Origin: Neopestalotiopsis rosae
Lineage: Eukaryota > Ascomycota > Sordariomycetes > Amphisphaeriales > Sporocadaceae
Direction of reading: 5' to 3'
Length of the DNA: 64,000 nt
Assembly: GCA_023078685.1 (NCBI GenBank)
Contig: JALGAS010000002.1
Coordinates: 1,860,001-1,924,000 of the forward strand
Shown piece by piece: positions 1 to 9,740 of this stretch (position 1 is the first letter of the stretch; every line of letters starts with the position of its first letter). Position numbers and translations under genes: made by a program. Under the pieces are notes generated by a model. It saw nothing but the letters and a program-made list of their open reading frames with translations, did not search any database and had not been told where the DNA came from.

Positions 1-84
1 TGCCGGCATATTTATTGCTCTTGAACTCGCCCTATCTCCTTTCTCAAAACATAAGATCTATGTTTTTGTCGAAGCAGTACCATC

Positions 85-3000
85 ATGGACAACCGTGCCA
101 AGAGAAAGGGAATGATGCCAATCGGAGAACATATGCGCAATGACTATACGGTCGGGTGGGTTTGCGCTTTGCCGAAAGAGCAGATGGCAGCAACGGCGAT
201 GCTAGATCAGCGGCATCCAGATCTCCCGAAGCCGCCCAACGATCCCAACACTTACACCCTCGGCTCGATCGGTGGCCATAATATCGTTATTGCGTGCTTA
301 CCAAAGGGCAAAATCGGTACTATATCTACTGCAAGCGTTGTTACGAATATGATATATACCTTCCCATTTATTAGGTTCGGATTAATGGTCGGTATCGGCG
401 GAGGTGTTCCTCCCTATGTGAGACTAGGCGATGTGGTTGTTGGTATTCCCAGCGATCAATATCCTGGAGTCGTACAATGGGATGTGGATAGGACCAAGCA
501 AGGAGGGTCTTTTCGACGAAAAGGCGCTCTCAAAGATACACCAAATTTACTCCTGACTGCTCTTGCGAGGCTGGAAACAAACCACGATTTTCAGGGTACC
601 AAGGTACCGGGTGATCTTCAAGATATCTTGTTCAAGCCTGACTACGACCACGTAGAGCAACAGCATCCAGGGGGCACGGACAATGAAGCAGTCGGAGAGG
701 GCGAGTCAGAGGAAGGAGTTGGAGAGAACTGCCCACATTGCGACAGAGCCCAAGTAGTGCAACGGAAGTCACGGGACATGCTCGTGCACTATGGTCTTAT
801 TGCATCGGGTAATCAGGTTATTAAAGACGCACGAACCAGAGATCAGCTTTCTATGGACTTTGGCCGCAAAGTTCTCTGCATCGATATGGAAGCCGCCACA
901 CTAATGGAAAACTTCCCCTGTATTGTCATCCGAGGAATCTGCGACTATGCCGACTCGCACAGAAATAAGGCCTGGCAGGAGCACGCTGCTGCTATGGCAG
1001 CTGCATTCGGGAAGGAACTGCTGGGTCACGTCATCGCCGATGATGTCAGAGGAGAAAAGCCAGTCAATGCCTTATTCAAGATCAGTAAGTCAACAATCTC
1101 CATTGTCCGTCCTAAGATCCGACTTGACCCTAATCGAAGATAGTTTCTCAAACTGTGACTCCCATTCGAGAAGAGACCACGAGAAACACGCAGTTCCTCA
1201 TCGCCGATGCCTCGAAAATGACGTATCGGGCCCGCTCAAATGCTGCAGCGTCCCTGAATTCTCAACACGCAGAATTGGTACGCACCCTCCACTCTTCACT
1301 AGCTACCTCATTTTTCAACAGGTTCAGTAACTAACAAATAACACGATTAGACCGCCTCTATCGAAGATTCTGACTCTGCCATCGATACAGAAATATCAGC
1401 TGTGTTTTCAGCAGACAAACCGACTGAAGATAATGATGATAATGCTACCGACTACCCATACACTTCGGAAAAGTCGAATCGAATTGTGCAAAAGCATTAT
1501 GATGCTTATTTTGCGTCCAAGTTGTTTCAACATGTATCACAATTTGAAACAGGTGGCGACATATCCAAACTGTCTCAAGGCCTTCCAAAGCTGCTTCAGG
1601 CATTTGCAAGAAGATTGGGCTTTGAAGATTCGAAACAAGCCAACCGGGACATCATGAGATATGTCCATAAGCATCGGATGTAAGTTGTGATAAGTTGTAG
1701 TTCCTACACCTTTCATTGCCCTCGCACTTTTCTCGAGCTTTCCTTTGCTCATAATGTTTACAGGTCTATCACGCAAAGCTTCCACCAAAAGCGAGTTCAA
1801 TCAATTGAAGATGACCTACCCCCAGCGTTTGCGGAGTATCAACACGCAATTGAGAACTCCTCCGCTTATCACTGGCTCCGATCGAAACTTGAGCATGACC
1901 TCCTGCACTCCATTTCTGGCGATCCATATATATCCATGATAGGGGACGCAGTCTTTGACCATGATATCTATCGTCGCGTCTCTCGAAAGTCACCACCTGC
2001 AAAATGTATTGTGGAATACGTCGTGGACTGGAACCTACTGGACTTCATACAATCACAGGGATACAGCGAGGCGCCAGAGGATGTAGTTGTTCAGGCCCTG
2101 ACGGTGACAGGCAGTCCCATAGAGGCCGAGGCTCTCACATGTGGCAATTACATTCAACGTACGTGGCCTCAATCTGGGAATCAATTTTTGAGACTGTTGC
2201 AAGAATTGGTCGTCAAAGATATGGGAACTCGGCTTCATGGTACGTATTCTAGTTGGATTTCTCCTGAAGATTCTCATGCTGATGTGCTTAGTGATGCTTG
2301 ATGACGGAACGACCATCGAGGCCTCTATGCGAAAAACCGATTTTCTCTTCAAAGTTGCTGGACAGCCGGACACAGTTGTTGAAGTTGGAGAGCAGATCCA
2401 ATGGATAAGTTGCACCCTTCGCTCCTCGAATATTCAGGGCGCAGTGGTCTGCGTCCCCATACTTCGGAAAGTTATTGAGACGGGTCGAACCGAAAGATCT
2501 ATCTCATTCACTATGGAATTGACCGCAGAAGTTGCATCTGCCAATTTCAAGTCATCCGATCAAGGGTGCTGCTGGCGAAGCCTTTTCCGCTCGCCGTTGC
2601 TCGTTCAGGGTTATCCTGTAGCAAGGCGATCCGATCAGTCAACTCCGGGCATGGAAATGTCCTTAGCCATCATTATGGCACTGACACGAACACAGCAAAT
2701 CACACTGTTCAAGCACAATCTTTTTGTGAAAGGCCATTACACGATGCTCGTGGCTGTCAAAGAGGTCAACGACGTGGTTTTATGGCATGTTCTTTCCAAT
2801 GAGGATGAGCAGTATATCGAGTATCACGACAAGCGGGTACATGATCTTGCTCCTGGCCTGGACAATCCCACTGTGGTTCTAGATTTGCTTCCAGAGAAGC
2901 GACATATTGTTGGGTGGTGGCCCTTAGTTCAGATCCAAGCAGGTATGTTTTGCTGGGAGGAATGCTTTAGGATGATCGTCGATTACTGACCCATAACATG

Positions 3001-4287
3001 ACAGGAACGTTACATGCAAATCTGGATATACGGGGATCTGGAGTGGAAGCTCCTGGTAAGGAGCTCATTTTTGAAAGATTTACCCTGGGCGTGAGCAAGT
3101 TCGCGATGGCATCTGCCAGTATCGCACTTGGCGAAAGGGACCAGCTCATCAAAATCGAAAAAGATGAGGACTTTTACCACAACAAGATCGAACGAGCCTT
3201 ACAACGCTACGTCGTTTTTTATGATACGGCTGACCAGAGAGCCTGGCTTCTCGACGGAGCTACAGCACTACTGCATCTAACCAGAGCATCTCTCCATGCC
3301 AAGGAAAAGCATGGCTTCGCAATCATAACAAAGAACGAGGATATTCAAGAAAAAGAAGGGCCACAAGAGACAAGCGCTGTCCGGACGTTGACCGATCCAT
3401 CCAATATGAAGCTGAAGCTTTTCGAAGAGTACGTCGGAGAAGTTGGCAAAGCCGTAACCAAACGCTCTCCAAATACTCCAGGCGACTTAAAGCCAGAAAT
3501 TTCAGTCACAAAGAATACCAAGTCTCAGCTGTTCAAAGACCAAGTTGAATCAATCTACAAAACTCTCGACATATTGTTCGCTCACCAGTCAGATATGTCA
3601 CCGAATGGAGTCGGCTTGGGACTGTCACGGGACTCGCTCAGGAAGTTGGAAGGTTTCGACTTCATAGATGTTGCCGCCGGAGAGACGAGATTGCACCCCA
3701 AGTTGGCTAGGCTGGAGTCGGAAGAGCTTTGGCTTAAACTTCTACGACGCTTGCGTGCTGTCACACTCTTTGGAAAAGGTTTCGGCAACATTTTTGAACC
3801 TCTGGATTTGATCGCGACTGGGAACACCCGTCTATCGGTCTGCTCTGCGTGGAGCCAAGTTCCACCTGGTCACAATTACTTGGCCGTGAGCAATATCACA
3901 CTGCGGAGGATCATGAGCAATACAGGCGGCACCAGTCATCACCCTTTATCTATCGCTCGCGATCTCTAGTGGGATTGCCCCGATAAATCCTGGGAGAGCT
4001 GCGCAATCGGCGACACCAGTTCTGCTTTAGCAACCCCAAGCTATGGTTGCGATCGGGTTCAGGTCATTCGTGAGAAAAGTCTATTCAAGAAAGGCCCATT
4101 TCGTAACCCCGAATTCCCAGATATACCAGATCATGGGGGCACTATATTTGGTGATGGCACAAAGTATAAGCGCGAAAGGATATCGCCTAGCAACACAAAT
4201 CACCACGACGCAAACATGGCAGGACCAGCCTCGGCAGCGTCTCCCATTGATGGCAATCCGCGGAAAAGGGCGTTTACGACAGCTTAA
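85..4287 (+). CDS. PNP_UDP-domain (Pfs-type) large protein, frame interrupted by TAG at 3967-3969
   Basis: Six exons: 85-1084, 1144-1277, 1351-1679, 1764-2239, 2292-2942 and 3005-3969, all with GT-AG junctions in phase, giving 1184 aa. Residues about 20-315 form a nucleoside phosphorylase-like domain: the D-Y-T-V-G-W-V-C-A-L-P opening, GIGGGVP near 107, and the D-M-E-A-A and R-G-I-C-D-Y-A-D-S motifs near the end. This domain often stands at the N-terminus of fungal NLR-like and related proteins. The remaining ~870 residues are soluble and show no P-loop, ankyrin or TPR repeats that I can see. The reading frame stays open after the TAG for 105 more codons to TAA at 4285-4287. That tail has a WDCPDK block and a DRVQV motif that I associate with the usual C-termini of this family. 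Either the TAG is a nonsense change, or an in-frame 84-nt intron (3886-3969, GTGAGC...TAG, weak branch site) removes it to give 1262 aa. The cellular role is unknown; involvement in nonself recognition is inferred from the domain only. Confidence 0.8.
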
Positions 4288-4661
4288 TCAAATACTCGGA
4301 TCTCTGCCCCACCGGGGGTTACAAGCACAGGCTTGGCGCTATATGCACGTTGGTTGTTGGTTCCCTTACACAGACTCATTGTTGGGTCTGTCCTGCGACA
4401 AATGGAACCCCATACGTACCACGCTTCACTGTAAACTGACCGATGGCAGGCAGGCGGATGTGATCTTGTGTCCAGGAATTGATTGACTACCGAGGAACAT
4501 ACCCATGTTCTGAACTGAGAGGTGCGCACAAAGATTGCAAGTCTCCAACACAACCCAGAAATGGGATAAACCATTACAGCTCTTATCTCTTCATTCTGTT
4601 CTCGGGACTTTCTCAAAGGACAATTGATCAATTCAAACTGAGTTTGTTTTCTCTTGTTGAA
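4288..4661. other. Intergenic, promoter side of the SDR gene
   Basis: There are 374 bases between the open tail of the PNP-domain gene and the dehydrogenase start. No coding or RNA feature is apparent. It presumably holds the terminator of the first gene and the promoter of the second. Confidence 0.5.
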
Positions 4662-5630
4662 ATGCCTTCCAAGACCTCTTTAGATGGTGGCATTGCTCTA
4701 GTGACAGGGGTATGCCCTTCCAGTCACCTTGAAACCAACACCACCAGGCTAACAAGATCTCTACCTAGGCTGCAAGTGGCATTGGCAAAGAAACGGCATT
4801 GGCGTTTGCAGAGGCCGGTGTTAGAGGCATTGTATTTGCAGATGCGAATGAACAGGGCGCTCGAGATGCTGCGGAAGAGAGCAAGTCATTGAGCAAGAAT
4901 GCCGACTACTGCGCGCTGGCCTTGAAGGTCGACATCGCTTCTGAAGACAGCGTCCAGGCCATGGTTGATGCAACTATAAAGGAGTTCGGCCGTATCGACT
5001 ACAGCGTAAACAGTGCCGGAGTGAGTCGTCCTTTTTCGCCTCAAGTACTTCCTGTCGCAGTGCTGGATATGTGCTAACACCTTGTCCAAGATTGGGAACG
5101 TCGCCCCAGCTTTAACGCCAGATGTCAATGTTGATGTTTTCACCAAAACTATTGACATCAACATCAAAGGCACTCTTCTCTGTGTTCGCGCAGTCTCGAA
5201 AGCCATGTCCACACAGGAACCGTTGACATACACCAGTCGTCGTTATGGTACGCGTAGCCTAGGAAGGGGTTGCATTGTAAACTTGGGCTCAATCAACTCG
5301 TTTATGGCTGCACCAGGAATGTCGCCATACATCGCATCCAAGCATGCCGTCGTTGGCATCACCAAGTCGGCTGCATTGGATTGCACCAAGCATCACATTC
5401 GCGTCAACTCAGTCTGCCCATCTTTTACGGATACCGCAATGATGCGGGCTGGTTACAAACGCACGCCGGGGCTGGAACAAATCGTCAATAGGGACACTCC
5501 GCTCCGTCGATCAGCCGTAGCCGAGGAAATAGCGGATTACATTATATTTCTCTGCAGTCCATCTGCGAGCTATATTAATGGAACTGGACTGACTATTGAT
5601 TCGGGCATTACATTGACAGCCCATCTCTAA
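4662..5630 (+). CDS. Short-chain dehydrogenase/reductase (classical SDR)
   Basis: Three exons: 4662-4709, 4769-5020 and 5091-5630, all joined in phase 0, giving 279 aa. The NAD(P)-binding glycine motif T-G-A-A-S-G-I-G (residues 15-22) is assembled across intron 1, which has a GCTAAC branch site. The N-S-A-G motif lies at 97-100, just before intron 2. The catalytic Y-I-A-S-K (Tyr180, Lys184) is preceded by Ser residues at 167 and 170. The C-terminus has the I-N-G-T-G-L-T-I-D-S-G motif typical of FabG-like SDRs. No signal peptide or membrane segment is seen, so a cytosolic NAD(P)-dependent oxidoreductase is expected; the substrate cannot be read from sequence. The first ATG of the glycine-motif exon was used because it gives the usual length for this family. 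No partner biosynthetic genes lie nearby. Confidence 0.9.
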
Positions 5631-5937
5631 ATTGTCAGTAGCTCTGAGAGGAGACAGGCGCACATTCGGGTCTCAAAGGCGTATGTTGATATGAACGACC
5701 AATTGATGTTTTGCCTTGCTCTTTCCTGTACTTTCATTATCCTAATAGATGGAAGCTAGAATGCCAGTCGTTCAATTCTGAATCCGTCACCAACCTACCT
5801 TTGTGTCAATGTCCGTGCAAGTGACACACCGCTATCCACAACGAGTCAGTCCCTATGAACAATCTACTAGACATGGTCACCGACCACGGCTTTTGTCGTC
5901 AAGTACACTGATTGAGTCAATAAACTTCAACAAACAA
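5631..5937. other. Intergenic, no gene seen
   Basis: The 3' flank of the SDR gene and 5' flank of the tRNA. No open frame or structured RNA was recognised apart from the tRNA that follows. Confidence 0.5.
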
Positions 5938-6054
5938 GGCATTGTGGCGGAGTGGTCTAACGCGCAAGACTAGAACTCGGTTATCTACATTGTAGATCTG
6001 ATCTTCTGTAATCTTGTTCCTTCGGGAGCGTCTGTTCGAATCAGGCCAATGTCG
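5938..6054 (+). tRNA. tRNA-Ser(AGA): tRNA-Ser (anticodon AGA) with 35-nt intron
   Basis: A class II tRNA folded by eye. The acceptor stem is GGCATTG (5938-5944) with CAATGTC (6047-6053) and discriminator G6054. The D stem is GCG/CGC. The anticodon stem is CAAGA (5965-5969) with TCTTG (6012-6016), loop C-T-AGA-A plus A6011, with the anticodon at 5972-5974. A long variable arm TTCC/GGGA follows, then a T stem GTCTG/CAGGC with a TTCGAAT loop. The intron is 5976-6010, at the standard position one base 3' of the anticodon, leaving an 82-nt mature tRNA, normal for serine. Internal promoter boxes A and B are recognisable, and two T6 runs follow directly. It decodes UCU, and by inosine also UCC and UCA. 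Confidence 0.95.
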
Positions 6055-6059
6055 ATTTC

Positions 6060-6073
6060 TTTTTTCCTTTTTT
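6060..6073 (+). terminator. RNA polymerase III terminator of tRNA-Ser
   Basis: Two runs of six T (6060-6065 and 6068-6073) separated by CC start six bases after the discriminator base. This is the usual Pol III stop signal, with a backup run. Confidence 0.85.
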
Positions 6074-7413
6074 ATGACTATCTTGGGATCTTTTTGGTGC
6101 TGTGATGAGGCTGTCGTGGTTGTGGTTCGGGGTTGTGCTGTGGCGTGGTGGTCTTTTTGTGTCCATGTGCCAGTCGTGATGATACCAAATTGTCCGTATG
6201 CACTTCGAAGTGCTAAGTGGCAGCAAAGGCGCATTCTCAATTAACGAACAAATCATGCTGAGCTGTGGTTTTGACTTGTTATCCCGTTATCTGGCTGATT
6301 CGTGCCGTGATATGCTCACCGAAAGGCAAGCAAGCACAGGCAAAATTCTTAAATAGAAGGCCTGATGCTCAGAGGGCAGACTATGCACAAATCACTCGAA
6401 TAGCTTTCGGAAATACAAGAAGGGGAATAAGAAAATGCAAAGAAAGTCAAAAATGGGACAGCTTACTGTCTCGGTCCCATCGCTGAGACTTGGTAAACCC
6501 TAAGGCCTGATGTCTGCTCCCTTTGGAAAGGGACTGTTCAATTTTCTGCTACTGCAATAATATCAGCCACGTATGACTTTCTGATACAGAGTGCTTCAGA
6601 GATGTATCATTCGCAACAGTGCAAATGGAAGAAAAAGATTTCAAGACAAGAGAAGGGGCGGGTCGGTCGCTGTTCATTGTCGAAGAATGACGGGAAATCG
6701 GGAAGCATACTGTTTTGTGCGAGAGGGAGCAGCGAAGTGATGACTGCCTACAGGGAGCATCAATCAAGAATACTGAACGAACTGATTTCAAGGTCACTAA
6801 CTTCAAGACTGATGACTAGATCTGTTCTAAGCGTTACGTGCGGGCAATGGCATCGGACGTTTGGGTGCAATATTTACAAGTTGTGAACGAAATAGTGACT
6901 ATGAATGATTCTCGTGAAATGCTTCAAGACATTAAACAGAATTTCACATCAGGTCAGAGGAAGATCTCAATACACCAGCGCTCGGCGCCTGGGGTGCGAT
7001 TTGGCACCAACCTTCACAGTGCCACACGCCTCATTGAGAATATTGATCAAAGAAAGGTCAAAGATCGATCAGAGAAAACTAAAAAAGACTTAATGAGCAA
7101 AAGCAAGCGACATTAGCCCGATTCAAACAGATACTCCGGCGCGCAGTGAGCACATCTGGCCTGGAAATCAAAGGTGCATCATTCATGAACGAGGTTCTTT
7201 CTGCAAGAAACGAAACGGAAGTGTCACGGATAATTCCAAATAGCTAATTTTCAAGTGAATCACGGAATGGTAGCAAAAGAAAGGTTTTGTGGTTGTGGTC
7301 ATTGTGATGTATTCATTGTGCTTTCCACTGCATTCTAGCGCAGTCTATCTCTGAACTCATGTCTTCTCACGAGTGTTTCTCAGGGCAGTTTCTCACGTTC
7401 CTTCCTTCTCCTT
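6074..7413. other. Intergenic, no gene seen
   Basis: About 1.3 kb after the tRNA. Only short frames without recognisable motifs, splice continuity or coding-like composition are present. It contains the 3' flank of the secreted-protein gene on the minus strand. Confidence 0.45.
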
Positions 7414-7969
7414 CTACTGAATCATGTTCAAGTCGAACTCGGAGTCACCACGGTACTCAATGTCGTTGTGCTCGGTACCGTCCTCCTCGTAGTAGGGAAC
7501 CAGGACGAAGTCGGCGTCGCTGATGTAGCGGCAGCGGTAGCTGTCGCCGCCGGCGACGCAGAACTCGGCGCCAGAGTAGAGACCGCCGATCATGGGGAAG
7601 AGGGTAAAGTCGAAGTGGTAGCCGACGCGGTCGCAGCTGCCGTCGGTGACGTTGGGGAGTGACATGGTCTCTAGGCCGGGGATGGCGATGGAACAGTGGT
7701 TGGGGGCACCGTCGGCGGTGTTGGGGACGAAGAGGTCGAACTCGATGCTGCAGAATTCATCTGTTAGTAAATTTTTCTCGGCAAGTGGTATTCAAGTGAC
7801 AGCAAAGTTAGACATACCAGGCAGTCTGGTTCTGCTCCCAGTAGTAGGCAGCGTTGAAGCCATTGACGCTCCAGATGTCAGCAGCCTGAGGGGCGCTGCC
7901 AAAGGCAGGGGCGGCGACGCTGAGCATGGCCAAACCCATGGCGGCGATCTGGTTCTTGGGGGTGAACAT
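7414..7969 (-). CDS. Small secreted protein, unknown family
   Basis: Two exons on the minus strand, 7969-7818 and 7747-7414, giving 161 aa. The N-terminus has a signal-peptide-like stretch (basic start, then a small hydrophobic core G-L-A-M-L-S-V-A-A-P-A-F-G ending A-P-Q-A near residue 29). The mature part is acidic at its C-terminus and has five cysteines, one built across the intron. The intron (7817-7748) has a GTATGT donor and a TACTAAC branch. The first AG after the branch is too close and would create an immediate stop; the next one, CTGCAG, is 18 bases downstream and restores frame. A TATAAA (plus 8121-8126) lies about 150 bp upstream of the start. I do not recognise the family. It could be an extracellular surface protein or effector-like protein, by inference only. 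Confidence 0.75.
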
Positions 7970-8519
7970 CTTTGAGAGTTGGCTGATGAGGCAGGTATGA
8001 GTGTGAATGGTGGTGTAGTTGTTGGTTGGGGGTCAGGCTTGAAGTTGACGATCGGAGTGAGTTTTGGTGATGGTGAAAGAGGTATAGATTTGGAGCGGCG
8101 GCCCAGAAATCTTGGCAGGCTTTATAGAAAATGTGATTATTCCATTTGCGCAGATTCCGAGCACCTTTGATTACGACATTCGCCTGGCGCGCTCGTCTCG
8201 TCTCGTTCACGGCGGCAGACAGCGGCGGGCATTGTCGAGAGAGAACCTTGCGGTCCAGAGACCGATTGTCCTCATCCAATCTGAAACAGCCTTTCAGTCA
8301 CTCATCAAGCTCTTGCGTAGTCATCAGTAATCGCCGAGGAATTTCTGCTGTTCATTTTTGGTCTCAATTGTACAACAGCTCCTGCGCAGCCGCGCCCTAT
8401 ATCTACAATTCGCCTCGGCATGCTGGAGGGTGGTGATACATGGCCCATTGTGAGCTCTTTTTTGGTGCAAGTCATTCTTCTCTCATCCCAACGCCCATCA
8501 ACATAACATTTGACATTGA
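7970..8519. other. Promoter region of the secreted-protein gene and 3' flank of mL61
   Basis: 550 bases between two minus-strand genes. A minus-strand TATAAA occurs at 8126-8121. No other gene is supported; overlapping frames here are unbacked. Confidence 0.5.
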
Positions 8520-9338
8520 TTATTGGTTGGCCAGTCTGATGGCTTCGGCCTCCTCCTTGGCTCTTGCAATCATCCTCTCCTCGGCCCGCTTGGCGTCGAA
8601 CCACTTCTTGACAATGGCGCGGTCCACGGCAGCCTTCTCTCTGAGCTCTTCGATCTGCACCATCTCGGATCTCTCCTCCGCCGTAGGGTGTATCTGTGTG
8701 GCACCCGTCTTGTGCAAAAACTCGGCCAGGATAGCATCCGAGTGCTGATTCTTCATCTCAATCGTCACAATGCGCTCGCCCTCTTCAGGAGCCGGCGCTG
8801 GCGTCTCGTTGGTCGTGCTCGAGTGTGGCTGTCGGGCGAGCGGCAGTGGTTGGTGCCTTGACGGGTGTGCTGCTGCGCTCTGGCGGAAGTAGATGGACAT
8901 GACTGCTGGACCCGACTGATTGGAGTGCCTATTTATCAACATTGGGATCGCCGGGTTCCAAAACTTCAACCGCGGTAGACATGACTTCCAGAATTTCCTG
9001 CCCACCACGTTGTTAGCATATCATTGACAAATGCCAGCGATGCCAATTCAGGGTTGTCGCACCTTGGTCCAAAGTGACCCTCGTTCCATCTCAATGCAAA
9101 ATCCATGTGTATCTTGGTGATCTCCGGCGGGAGAATAACCGCACCGGGGCCATGCCGTAAGTCGAGCAGCTATATCGTGGATTAGAAGGGGGCTTTCCTT
9201 CAGCAGGATGCGCATCAGCGTGGAGCAATTACCTTCTGCAAATCTAGATTAGTATGTAGGGCCAGAAAGGAGCATTCAGCTGGTTCGCAAAAGACTTACG
9301 GCCTTTAATATGTTCATGCGCTTTCCAGGGTTCACCAT
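8520..9338 (-). CDS. MRP49: Mitochondrial large-subunit ribosomal protein mL61 (Mrp49-like), with 3-nt microexon
   Basis: Four exons on the minus strand: 9338-9300, 9235-9233 (only AAG), 9169-9063 and 8997-8520, giving 208 aa. The assembled protein begins M-V-N-P-G-K-R-M, followed by R-H-G-P-G-A-V-I-L-P-P, the G-H-F-G-P-R-K-F-W segment and L-P-R-L-K-F-W-N-P, then K-N-Q-H-S-D-A-I near the end of the core. These match the L51/S25/CI-B8 fold of fungal Mrp49. The C-terminus is a charged helix-prone extension. It acts in the mitochondrial ribosome. Both introns around the microexon have canonical donor, CTAAT branch and AG acceptor, so the lysine codon is probably a real exon; skipping it keeps the frame. 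It is divergent from GEP3, another mitochondrial ribosome-related gene, sharing a 402-bp promoter. Confidence 0.88.
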
Positions 9339-9740
9339 CTTGCCGGTTGACGAGCTTCCAATGCTCAATGGACGAGTACGAAAATACTGCTAGGTATGAG
9401 GTGAAGCTGTCGCGCCGTGTCGTATCGTTACAGTACCCGCGCGCCCCAGTGGCCCATCAATTGCAAGACCCGACATGCAGTAAATTTCGAGGCCGGCAGC
9501 TGATACGGCCCGAAGATTATTCCTTATCGTAGACGAGTCATCCCTGCTAGCGACCCGTTAGTGGCTCCAATCCGCCTTATCGTAGCCGCTAGCTCTAGAA
9601 TTTCTGGACTTTTCCATGCAAGCAGAAGAAGCTCTTGCGACTGACATGAGACTGGGAACTTTTTTATATACATGGAGGAACGTTGAAGAAGATTTCATGT
9701 TGCAATTCGACACCAATTATTTTTACATGTTCTCACAACC
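9339..9740. promoter_or_regulatory. Shared divergent promoter of mL61 and GEP3
   Basis: 402 bases separate the start codons of two divergently transcribed mitochondrial translation genes. No TATA box is obvious at the usual distance on either side. Coregulation is inferred from the arrangement only. Confidence 0.45.
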
